Positions 17,222 through 24,300 of a stretch of DNA of 64,000 nucleotides are shown in pieces. Position 1 is the first letter of the stretch. Each line of letters starts with the position of its first letter. This DNA is from an uncultured Sphingomonadaceae bacterium (GTDB lineage: Bacteria; Pseudomonadota; Alphaproteobacteria; Sphingomonadales; Sphingomonadaceae), in NCBI GenBank assembly GCA_947496865.1, contig CANMEE010000002.1:124001-188000 (forward strand), written 5' to 3'. The position numbers and the translations under genes were made by a program. A model generated the notes under the pieces. That model worked only from the letters and a program-made list of their open reading frames with translations, had not been told where the DNA came from and made no database searches.

Positions 17222-19849
17222 TTAATATGTGAAGGAAACCCGTGCGCCCACGGTCAGCGGGCGGTTCACTGTGATACGCGAACGATCGTAAACGAAACTG
17301 CCGCTTATCTCGGCGCGTTCGTCGGTTAGATTGTCGCCGAATATCTCGAAGGACCATTTATCATCGCTAACGCCAGCGGACAGACCAAATGTGGTCCAGC
17401 TGTCGAGCGTAATCCGGTTAATTTCGATAATGTCCGTTGCCGATGAGGCTGAATGGGTCATTTGGGGCTGAACATGGGCTGTCCAATCGCCAAAGGCATT
17501 CCATTCATAGCGAGCCCGCAAATTGCCTTGGAAACTTGGCGCATAAGCGAGGCTGCGTCCTTCAATCACATCGTTAGTTGGTGTGAGAACGTCGGTAATC
17601 TCCGTATCCAAAATGGAGAAAGCCGCGCTCACTGTCAAACCATCAATAGCATAAGGTGCGATGGTGATATCTGCCTCAAGGCCTAAGATCTCTGCATTCG
17701 CCGCATTGTCCGAGAAGAACAAGTTGGTGATACTGGTATCAAAGATCGTGGTCTGCAAATTTTTCACGTCCACAAAGAACGCATTGCCGTTAAAACGCAC
17801 CTGATTGTCAAAGAGCGATGTTTTCCAACCAATTTCGTAATTGGTCACTTCATCGGTTTCGAGCGCGAATGGCACGGTAAAGCCGCCTGGACTTTGCGCG
17901 CCACCGGGACGGTTCAGCAAACCTGGACGAAAGCCTTCTGAATAGGTTGCATAGAACAACAAATCATCGGTTGGCGTCCATGTCAGATTGGCCTTGAAGA
18001 TAAAGCCATCGGTCGTCGCCTTGTCCGGCGCGCTCAACGAGTTGAACACTTGCTGCGCTTGTGCCGGGCTTAGTCCAGCAGCCTCAATCTCCGCGACCGA
18101 TTGGCCCAGTGTAAAGGTCTGCCGCAAGGCGTCATCACAACTGCCGATGAAGGTAAAGCTACCATCGCCATCATAAAGGTCGCTGATATTGGTGCCAAAG
18201 GCATTTTCATCAACGCCGCTCGAGTTACAGAAAGATGAATTCGCGCTCCCCTCTAGATCGACTTCGACGTCATAATAACGTGCGCCCAAGGTGATTGCGA
18301 ACTGATCCGAAATGTCAAACGTCGCTTCGCCAAATATACCGAATTGCTTATCCGTACGCCGCACATCGTTGCGGAATATGGTTCCCGCTGGATACGCGCC
18401 TGTATCGGTGTTGAAAGCAGTTGGTTGCGAGAAATTGGCAGGAAAAGAGCCGCCGAATAAATCGATCGCGGTGCTACCGGGATAGATAAAATCATTGCGT
18501 TCCAGCAACTCCAGATCGCTGTAAAAACCGCCAGCCGTCAATCGCAACGGATAATCCGCCGGTGTGTTGAAACGCAGTTCATGGGTCATCACTTCGGTTT
18601 CTGTGCGCGAATTTACGAGCAGATTGGGTGCCTGACAGGTGCCTGTTGGCGCGGCGCCGGGATAAGAAACCGACCCGTCACAGATATAGTAAGGCAGATA
18701 TTGGCCAACGAACAGATAGTCGGAATAATCGACCCGCTGCGTTGTGTCCCGCTTGGTATAGGCGCCTGTATAGACGAGTTCCAATGCCCCGATCCGGCCT
18801 TCTAATGTCCAGCTGGTATTGTTGAAATCATCCTTGATTTCATCCTGCTCAAAGCGTTCGATTTCCAAATCACCCAAAGTAGGATCTTCAAAGAAAACGC
18901 CATCGGAATCCAGCCCCTGACGGGCATGGGCGACGGTTAGGCTCCAGTCATTGGAAAATTCATATTTACCGCTGACCCGGAAACCCAGATATTGCGTATC
19001 GTTGAAATTCTTCTCCGCTAGCGCGCTATTGTCGGCCAAAAGGAAGTTCACAGCGCTTAAATCAGCGCCAGCCTGCAAACCGTTACGAGCGGCACTTACG
19101 GGAACGCCGTTGTCACGGATCGCTCCGGCCGCGCGGAATCGAGCGCTGTCAGCCGTGCTGCGGGTTCCGGCTACATTGTTGATATAACCGCCTTTATTGT
19201 CGTAATAACCAACGGCGCGGATCGCGAAATTATCGCTGACCGGGACATTGACCATGACTTCAATATTATTGCTTGGGTCGCCACTTTTGGTGAACGAGAC
19301 GCCAGCTTTCGCTTTTACCTGAAATTGCCCGATAACCGGCTTGTTGGTAATCAAACGCACGGTACCAGCTTGCGAGCTGGCGCCGAATAATGTGCCTTGT
19401 GGCCCGGACAATACTTCCACGCGCTCCAGATCGGCTGCGTAAACGTCGAGGTTACGGCCTGGTTGTGATACCGGCTGTTCGTCGAGATAAAGCGCCACAT
19501 TGGGGGCAAGGCCAGCAACGCCGGCGGTTGTTAGATTGGGCGTTGTCGAAGCCAAGCCGCGAATATAAATGGTGCTTTGACCAGGTCCGCCGCCGCCAGC
19601 GGTAACGCCGGGCAGTTGCTGTAGATAATCGTCAAAGACGGTGACGCCCAGTTGATCGAGTGTTTCTTCACCCAAAGCCTGAACGGCGACTGGAACGTCT
19701 TGCAAATCTGCGGCGCGTTTTGTCGCTGTTACGACAATTTCCTGCACGCCCCTTTGTTGTTCGTTATTTTCTGTTTCCTGAGCTTGTGCTGATGCACAGC
19801 CCATAGCTGCGATGACCGCAAGCGATGCGCCCGTTTTTAAATAAATCAA
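17222..19849 (-). CDS. TonB-dependent outer-membrane receptor
   Basis: The 875-residue protein starts at TTG 19849 with AAGAGA upstream. It has a signal peptide cleaved after ASAQA, a TonB box EIVVTATKR, a plug domain with VPVAVQALGEETLDQLGV, IYIRGLASTTPN and VEVLSGPQGTLFGASSQAGTVRLIT, then a β-barrel ending in the required aromatic (RVSFTY). The form with IVVTATKRAADLQDVPVAV is the sphingomonad-type CirA/FecA-like class, which imports many organic ligands rather than only siderophores. The downstream TPR-sulfotransferase and BCCT transporter hint at a charged or sulfated organic substrate, by context only. Confidence 0.94.
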   Translation of the reverse strand: MIYLKTGASLAVIAAMGCASAQAQETENNEQQRGVQEIVVTATKRAADLQDVPVAVQALGEETLDQLGVTVFDDYLQQLPGVTAGGGGPGQSTIYIRGLASTTPNLTTAGVAGLAPNVALYLDEQPVSQPGRNLDVYAADLERVEVLSGPQGTLFGASSQAGTVRLITNKPVIGQFQVKAKAGVSFTKSGDPSNNIEVMVNVPVSDNFAIRAVGYYDNKGGYINNVAGTRSTADSARFRAAGAIRDNGVPVSAARNGLQAGADLSAVNFLLADNSALAEKNFNDTQYLGFRVSGKYEFSNDWSLTVAHARQGLDSDGVFFEDPTLGDLEIERFEQDEIKDDFNNTSWTLEGRIGALELVYTGAYTKRDTTQRVDYSDYLFVGQYLPYYICDGSVSYPGAAPTGTCQAPNLLVNSRTETEVMTHELRFNTPADYPLRLTAGGFYSDLELLERNDFIYPGSTAIDLFGGSFPANFSQPTAFNTDTGAYPAGTIFRNDVRRTDKQFGIFGEATFDISDQFAITLGARYYDVEVDLEGSANSSFCNSSGVDENAFGTNISDLYDGDGSFTFIGSCDDALRQTFTLGQSVAEIEAAGLSPAQAQQVFNSLSAPDKATTDGFIFKANLTWTPTDDLLFYATYSEGFRPGLLNRPGGAQSPGGFTVPFALETDEVTNYEIGWKTSLFDNQVRFNGNAFFVDVKNLQTTIFDTSITNLFFSDNAANAEILGLEADITIAPYAIDGLTVSAAFSILDTEITDVLTPTNDVIEGRSLAYAPSFQGNLRARYEWNAFGDWTAHVQPQMTHSASSATDIIEINRITLDSWTTFGLSAGVSDDKWSFEIFGDNLTDERAEISGSFVYDRSRITVNRPLTVGARVSFTY

Positions 19850-20100
19850 ATGATTCTCTTGTGGTTATAATTAGAAGTTTGGGGAAAATACATCCGACCG
19901 GTGAAAACCTATCGAACCCATTGCAAAGCTAAAAAGGATGTCCCCCGACGAAATCAGCCTTCACATCCGAGCCTTATAGCGAAGATTTCAGTTTTGTGAA
20001 CCGTAGTGTTGATTACGTGGATTATGGCACGCTTAAACTGCTGTATTTAAGGGCCTTGAGCCGTTACTTTTGCTGATTGTCGCACTTGCTAAAGGGTTCA

Positions 20101-20136
20101 CGCTAATGTCCGCTATGGGCGCAAAAGCGGACAGAA
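20101..20136 (+). repeat. Intergenic hairpin repeat, half-unit B (copy 2)
   Basis: The unit reads CGCTAATGTCCGCTATGGGC followed by GCAAAAGCGGACAGAACG. The arms GTCCGCT and AGCGGAC form a hairpin around a short loop. It is in the gap between the TonB-receptor gene and the tetR gene; the rest of that 294-bp gap (19850–20143) shows no gene that I can recognise. Confidence 0.8.
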
Positions 20137-20143
20137 CGCCTTG

Positions 20144-20752
20144 CTACTCAGATAGCACCATTCGAGCGCGTTGATCCAATTCGGATTTCATCACTTTTGC
20201 ATCAAGGCCTGCCCTTGCACGGAAAACAAAGCCTTGCCGCAAGTCAAACATCAGGCGGGCTCGCTCCAAGCATGGGAAGTTTGCCGGAAGCCCCCCTTTT
20301 TCTTTTTCCATTTCAAAACGCTTTGCCAGCCGCCCATCCGTTTCTTCAATAGCTTCCGCCAAAAGGCTATCAACTCCGTCCAGTTCTCCGGCGGTGGTAG
20401 CAACGCAGGAGCTTAAAAAACACCCGCGCGCTCCGCTTTCATGCTGAGTAGCATATTCAATCGCCGCATTCATAAATGCCAGAACTGCGAGGTGAATATC
20501 AGGTTCTGATTCAAACGCCACGAGCGGCGCGCAGGCATCATTATGAGAATAGCGGTCGATCGCCTGAAGGTAGAGATTATGCTTGTCACCAAAGGTTGAA
20601 TAGAGGCTTGGACCATTTATGCCCATGGCTTCGGTTAGATCTTTCATGGAGGCGCCGTCATAGCCTTTTGACCAGAACACATTCACCGCAGCCATCAAGG
20701 CATCATCCTGATCAAACTTTCGGGGCCTGCCAACCTTTTTTGTATCGTTCAT
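20144..20752 (-). CDS. TetR-family transcriptional regulator
   Basis: The 202-residue protein begins MNDTKKVGRPRKFDQDDALMAAVNVFWSKGYDGASMKDLTEAMG, with the TetR HTH continuing to GPSLYSTFGDKHNLYLQAIDRY. An AAGGA box lies before ATG 20752; a start at 20830 would overlap the divergent gene. The C-terminal domain has the RGCFLSSCV segment with a cysteine pair as in AcrR/YxaF-like subgroups. It is divergent from the peroxiredoxin-like/DoxX-like/NTF2-like operon, which it probably controls. Confidence 0.9.
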   Translation of the reverse strand: MNDTKKVGRPRKFDQDDALMAAVNVFWSKGYDGASMKDLTEAMGINGPSLYSTFGDKHNLYLQAIDRYSHNDACAPLVAFESEPDIHLAVLAFMNAAIEYATQHESGARGCFLSSCVATTAGELDGVDSLLAEAIEETDGRLAKRFEMEKEKGGLPANFPCLERARLMFDLRQGFVFRARAGLDAKVMKSELDQRARMVLSE

Positions 20753-20778
20753 TATAAAATCCTTGACCGCAATAAATA

Positions 20779-20798
20779 TCGTTTTATATCGATCATTA
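20779..20798. promoter_or_regulatory. Imperfect palindrome between tetR and the peroxiredoxin-like gene
   Basis: The 67-bp divergent gap holds ATCG-N8-CGAT around TTTTATAT, an imperfect 16-bp inverted repeat (ATCGTTTTATATCGAT). Its position between two divergent starts suits a TetR operator covering both promoters. The symmetry is weak, so this is tentative. Confidence 0.35.
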
Positions 20799-20818
20799 CA
20801 AATTGCAAGGAACCAATG

Positions 20819-21352
20819 ATGACAAACCAAAAATTACAAGCAGGATCGCCATTCCCAGAAATTATCGTACCGGGCCTTGATGGTCCGGATATTAATCTAT
20901 CAAAGCCCGACGCGCCCTATGATTGGAGGCTCGTTGTTATCTATCGCGGGAAACATTGTCCGATCTGCACCCGCTATCTTTCAGAACTCAATGCTGTTCT
21001 ACCCGAACTCAAAAAGCTTGGCATAGATGCCGTTGCCATTTCTGCCGACCCGAAACAAAAAACGGCTGTCCAAATAGCCGAAGTGCAACCCGATTTCCCA
21101 GTTGGGTATGACCTAACCATCGCGCAAATGGAGCAATTGAGGCTCTATATCTCCGATCCGCGTTCACCAGAAGAAACCGACCGCCCATTTGCGGAACCTG
21201 GATTGTTCGTCATCAATGATGCTGGAAAAGTTGAGGTTGTCGATATTTCGAACGCGCCTTTTGCTCGTCCGGAACTGCGCTCGATGTTGATGGGCCTAAA
21301 CTTCATTCGCAATCCTGAAAATAACTATCCCATTCGCGGCACACACGCCTGA
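20819..21352 (+). CDS. Peroxiredoxin-like AhpC/TSA-family protein
   Basis: The 177-residue protein starts at the second of two adjacent ATGs, which is better spaced from the AAGGAA box (20807–20812). It has a thioredoxin fold with GSPFPEIIVPGLDG, and YRGKHCPICTRYLSELN supplying a CPIC motif where peroxiredoxins have their peroxidatic cysteine. A later VVDISNAPFARP segment is typical of AhpC/TSA redoxins of unknown substrate. It leads a three-gene operon with DoxX-like and NTF2-like proteins, divergent from the TetR regulator, suggesting an inducible detoxification unit. Confidence 0.88.
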   Translation: MTNQKLQAGSPFPEIIVPGLDGPDINLSKPDAPYDWRLVVIYRGKHCPICTRYLSELNAVLPELKKLGIDAVAISADPKQKTAVQIAEVQPDFPVGYDLTIAQMEQLRLYISDPRSPEETDRPFAEPGLFVINDAGKVEVVDISNAPFARPELRSMLMGLNFIRNPENNYPIRGTHA

Positions 21353-21395
21353 CCGCCCGTCGCAATCCCATCCCAAGCAAAAGGACTTCAAGACA

Positions 21396-21797
21396 ATGAC
21401 CCGTCTAAATAAAATCGCCTATTGGGTGTCGACTGGTATCCTGCTTTTTCTGCTCACGTGGGCAGCTGGCTCCTATCATTTCATCCACGACACACAGGCC
21501 GGTTTTTTTGAAGCTTTCGGCTATCCGACCTATCTGGTTTATCCGTTGGCTTACCTGAAAATAGCAGCAATTTTGATCATCGTGAGCCATCGCTATAATG
21601 ACCTGAGGGACATGGCTTATGCAGCCTATTTCCTGAACATGATTTTGGCGCTGGTTGGTCATATTATTTACGGTGACTTCTTTGGTCATGCCGTTGTCGG
21701 CCTTATCTGCCTGCCGATATCCTACTTGCTCGGCAACAAAGTGCGCGGTCGCCCCGCACGTAATTTCTTTGGTCGTTGGACAGACCCGGCTGAATAA
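21396..21797 (+). CDS. DoxX-like small membrane protein
   Basis: The 133-residue protein has four predicted membrane spans (about 10–28, 47–64, 72–92, 98–115), with the order and length of DoxX-like proteins. The C-terminus is basic. DoxX-like proteins are small inner-membrane proteins sometimes linked to redox or thiol stress. It lies 43 bp after the peroxiredoxin-like gene. No catalytic residues can be named. Confidence 0.75.
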   Translation: MTRLNKIAYWVSTGILLFLLTWAAGSYHFIHDTQAGFFEAFGYPTYLVYPLAYLKIAAILIIVSHRYNDLRDMAYAAYFLNMILALVGHIIYGDFFGHAVVGLICLPISYLLGNKVRGRPARNFFGRWTDPAE

Positions 21798-21867
21798 AAC
21801 GCGTACGAAATGTAATTACCTCGCCAAATCAGGCGGGCCCCTTCTCCCTTAGAAGAAACGAAAAATA

Positions 21868-22263
21868 ATGACTCAGGAAAATGAACATATTGCGGCTGTT
21901 AAGCAGGTGATCCGTGATCTGATTGCAGCAGGCACCGGTTTTGACATTGATCAGCTCGAACGTATCTATCACGATGATCTTCAGGTTCTTATGATAGATG
22001 AAGATGGTCACGTTAATGAAGCAAATAAAGATGCATTCAAAGGCATGTTCCAGTCCAAACTTGATGCCGGTGATCCCCCGCTAAACACATGGGCTGATTT
22101 TAACCGTATCGACGCCGACGCACATATTGCACATGTGCTTGTTATGCGAAAAGTCAAATTGATGGAGGACGAGCAGAATCTAACGCTTAGTATCGACCTG
22201 GTTCATGAAGGCGGTAGGTGGCAAGTTACGCGGGAGGTTATATTTGTCCGGCCTTGCGATTAA
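21868..22263 (+). CDS. NTF2-like (SnoaL/DUF4440-type) protein
   Basis: The 131-residue protein has the NTF2-like cone-fold pattern: a helical N-terminus (VKQVIRDLIAAGTGFDIDQLERIYHDDLQVLMI), a glycine turn and an alternating β-sheet ending in GGRWQVTREVIFVRP. Such proteins can be binding modules or small isomerases; no active-site set is obvious. It ends the putative TetR-controlled operon, 70 bp after the DoxX-like gene. Confidence 0.8.
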   Translation: MTQENEHIAAVKQVIRDLIAAGTGFDIDQLERIYHDDLQVLMIDEDGHVNEANKDAFKGMFQSKLDAGDPPLNTWADFNRIDADAHIAHVLVMRKVKLMEDEQNLTLSIDLVHEGGRWQVTREVIFVRPCD

Positions 22264-22283
22264 AGCTCCCGTTCCGACGCGAG

Positions 22284-22350
22284 CGTCGTCTTTCGGGATA
22301 TAGCTGTCTCAACGCTAGTGTCCGCTTTGGGCGCAAAAGCGGACACTAGG
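22284..22350 (+). repeat. Intergenic hairpin repeat, A+B composite (copy 3, best hairpin)
   Basis: An A half (22284–22310, TCTTTCGGGATATAGCTGTC-like) is followed by a B half (22311–22350). The B half is a perfect 14-bp inverted repeat: CTAGTGTCCGCTTT at 22315–22328 and AAAGCGGACACTAG at 22336–22349, around a 7-base loop GGGCGCA. It is the most intact copy in the window. Confidence 0.9.
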
Positions 22351-22374
22351 AACTCTTGCAGCCAAAACACCGTT
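22349..22374 (+). promoter_or_regulatory. Candidate EcfG promoter abutting the hairpin repeat
   Basis: GGAAC at 22349–22353 and CGTT at 22371–22374 are spaced by 17 bp, an exact match to GGAAC-N16/17-CGTT. The first two G bases are the end of the hairpin repeat. The expected start would be about 75 bases before the orphan gene at 22458. Confidence 0.5.
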
Positions 22375-22457
22375 TGGGAATTTTAGAATACGTCGATATG
22401 CTCAGTTGAGCATCTTTCAGATCGATGTTGGAAAGACCAAAAAGTGAGTGATCAGGT

Positions 22458-22883
22458 TTGAATGAATATAAAAGAGGCACAAAATGGACCCAAGCAGACT
22501 TCGGTGAACTTGGATGGAGCATGTGTCGTGTCTACAGTTTAGCCTTCCCCAACAAACATCGATCAATGAAGTTTGATATAGACTATATTTTGGAGTCCCC
22601 GTTGGCACATAGCACACAGGGATATCTTATAGCCGAAGCCGAACTGGTATTCGAAAATGTAAATGCACTCAATATCGGCATGGATTTCCAGAACTTTGGA
22701 GGCGTCGATTTGGTGAGTGTTGAGATTGAGAATGAAAGCCTTACCCCAAACAAAAAGATGAAGTTATACCACTTCAAAATTGAACTGATTGTTGGGATTA
22801 TAACGTTCACCGCAACCGGGTTTTATCAACTTTTAAAATCCGATCCGATGCATTCGATCACATCGGACTTCGAACGATATTGA
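22458..22883 (+). CDS. Conserved-looking orphan protein, function unknown
   Basis: The 141-residue frame starts at TTG 22458, the first possible start after an in-frame stop. The sequence KWTQADFGELGWSMCRVYSLAF followed by MKFDIDYILESPL and a β-rich middle looks like a folded soluble domain; the end is VGIITFTATGFYQLLKSDPM. I recognise the general W-x-DFxxLGW start from small proteins of unknown function but cannot name a family. The gene is AT-rich and lies between two hairpin-repeat copies. Confidence is moderate that it is a real gene. Confidence 0.6.
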   Translation: MNEYKRGTKWTQADFGELGWSMCRVYSLAFPNKHRSMKFDIDYILESPLAHSTQGYLIAEAELVFENVNALNIGMDFQNFGGVDLVSVEIENESLTPNKKMKLYHFKIELIVGIITFTATGFYQLLKSDPMHSITSDFERY

Positions 22884-22920
22884 GAGTTTTGAAAGCCCTG
22901 TTGGTGCATGTGTCAAGAAT

Positions 22921-22982
22921 CTAGTGTCCGCTTTCGGGATAAAGCAGTCTAAACGCTAGTGTCTGCTTAGGGCATAAGCGAC
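22921..22982 (+). repeat. Intergenic hairpin repeat, A+B composite (copy 4)
   Basis: The A half at 22921–22950 begins CTAGTGTCCGCTTTCGGGAT. A degraded B half follows (AACGCTAGTGTCTGCTTAGG, then GCATAAGCGACTGCC) in which the right arm has lost several bases. It lies between the orphan gene ending at 22883 and the zinc-ribbon gene. Confidence 0.85.
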
Positions 22983-23004
22983 TGCCAGATTGCGGATTCT
23001 TTTT

Positions 23005-23292
23005 TCAAAATGGAATTTCTTTTCCACATCTAGAACAGGTCACTTCTGGGCTAAAATTCCAACGCCCAATTCTTTCAAAGCCCGCGAAATTATAGTATGT
23101 ACGGAACGCGGATTTTCTACAACTAAGACAATTTATTCTTCTCGAAGCCTTTATGAACCAGATGAGAGACGGAAGCACGAAAAACGTCCCTATCCACCAT
23201 AAGTTCGGAAAAAAAAGAAACAGAAGCATCGATAACAAGACTGATAAGGTCAAAATCTGTGAAGGTAAGAAATCATGCTTTTTAGTGAACAT
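23005..23292 (-). CDS. Small two-span membrane protein with zinc-ribbon cysteines
   Basis: The 95-residue protein has two adjacent hydrophobic segments (about residues 11–29 and 33–47), and then a cytoplasmic tail with CLSC (residues 56–59) and CSRC (about 86–89). These two CxxC pairs would bind zinc. It starts at ATG 23292 and stands alone between hairpin-repeat copies. I do not recognise the family. Membrane-tethered zinc-ribbon proteins of this size occur as sensors or assembly factors, but no role can be assigned. Confidence 0.55.
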   Translation of the reverse strand: MFTKKHDFLPSQILTLSVLLSMLLFLFFPNLWWIGTFFVLPSLIWFIKASRRINCLSCRKSAFRTYYNFAGFERIGRWNFSPEVTCSRCGKEIPF

Positions 23293-23318
23293 TCAAAAAC
23301 CACCCATATGAGTTTTTA

Positions 23319-23483
23319 ATGTGTGCGCTTTTCTTGAAAAGCCCCAGCGTCTCCGACGTTGAAGATTCAAATAAGCCATACACAATATCATTACAAGAAT
23401 GGTCTTGGTTCTTTAGCCTAGACGACTGTGAGACGAAACTGCCAACGATATTGAACGAGCTAGTGTCGGCTTTCGGGATATAG
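23319..23483 (+). pseudogene. Possible gene fragment truncated by a hairpin repeat
   Basis: An ATG at 23319 opens a 54-codon frame whose middle reads YTISLQEWSWFFSLDDCETK and looks like real protein. The last codons (LVSAFGI and the stop) are encoded by the A half of repeat copy 5. This suggests that the repeat entered, or fused with, the 3' part of a formerly longer gene. No matching remainder is seen downstream. Confidence 0.3.
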
Positions 23484-23527
23484 CAGTCATAACGCTAGTG
23501 TCTGCTTCGGGCGCACAAGCGGACATC
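23459..23527 (+). repeat. Intergenic hairpin repeat, A+B composite (copy 5)
   Basis: The A half (CTAGTGTCGGCTTTCGGGAT, then ATAGCAGTC) at 23459–23490 is followed by a B half AACGCTAGTGTCTGCTTCGG, then GCGCACAAGCGGACAT, to 23527. The B arms still pair with a few mismatches. It ends about 75 bp before the membrane protein gene at 23603. Confidence 0.85.
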
Positions 23528-23602
23528 CTTGATATTATTCAACAGTGACAAGTATCGGTCACTGACATATGTTTTGTGAACTTAAATGTTGGAATTGATC
23601 AA

Positions 23603-24055
23603 ATGGCATTAAACAAACCTTCTCAATCTGCACTCATTTTTGCAGGTTTTGGAATGATTGCAGGAGCAATATTTCATGTAGTCTGTTTAATCGGCGGCCC
23701 CGAATGGGTGGCATTTGCCGGGGCTCCCGAGTGGGCGGTAGAATCCGTTCGTCAAGGAACCTGGATTGGCCCTGCCGTGACGTTGCTCATTACAGCGCTA
23801 CTAATTGTTTGGGCCCTATATGCTTTCTCCGGAGCGAATAAGTTTCGAAGGCTACCATTTCTGAAATCCTTTTTGGGCGTAACAGCTTTCATATTAATCT
23901 TTCGAGGTTTGATTTTTCTGCCACGCCTTCCAAACTGGAAGTGGGATTCACCGTTGTACATCTTCCACGGATCATTGTCGTTTTTTGTATTGGCGTTGGG
24001 ATTAGCCTACGCTTTTGGCTTGTATGGTCTCCTTAAAGAAAAACAGCCTGCTTAG
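23603..24055 (+). CDS. Four-span membrane protein of unknown function
   Basis: I choose ATG 23603 with GGAA upstream over an in-frame GTG at 23576. The 150-residue protein has four hydrophobic helices (about residues 9–30, 50–72, 84–100 and 112–135) with the polar loop PEWVAFAGAPEWAVESVRQG between the first two. It has no motif I recognise. It is AT-rich and flanked on both sides by hairpin repeats, as are the two preceding orphan genes. Confidence 0.65.
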   Translation: MALNKPSQSALIFAGFGMIAGAIFHVVCLIGGPEWVAFAGAPEWAVESVRQGTWIGPAVTLLITALLIVWALYAFSGANKFRRLPFLKSFLGVTAFILIFRGLIFLPRLPNWKWDSPLYIFHGSLSFFVLALGLAYAFGLYGLLKEKQPA

Positions 24056-24063
24056 CTATTATC

Positions 24064-24092
24064 CTAGTGTCCGCTTTCGGGATATTGCAGAC
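24064..24092 (+). repeat. Intergenic hairpin repeat, A half only (copy 6)
   Basis: CTAGTGTCCGCTTTCGGGAT is followed by ATTGCAGAC and no B half. It begins 9 bp after the stop of the four-span protein gene. Confidence 0.85.
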
Positions 24093-24261
24093 ATCGTCCC
24101 GGTTTGCAGAATTTTGGAATGTCAGATATTTTTGTTCACCTCTGTCGCGATGCGCAAAGGGTAAAAAGGACATGGGTAATAGCTTCGCCAACCCAAAGTT
24201 ACGCTGCAATCAATGCCGCCAAGTCTAGATTTCCTGTCAGGATAAAACAGGTCGCTCCCCG

Positions 24262-24294
24262 AAAAAATAACGGGGTGGGACAAAGCCCACCCCG
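24262..24294 (-). terminator. Rho-independent terminator of the OmpA-like gene
   Basis: On the minus strand a perfect 9-bp stem CGGGGTGGG/CCCACCCCG (24294–24286 and 24279–24271) with a short loop is followed by TTATTTTTT. It begins 7 bp after the ompA-like stop codon. Confidence 0.9.
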
Positions 24295-24300
24295 CGCTAT

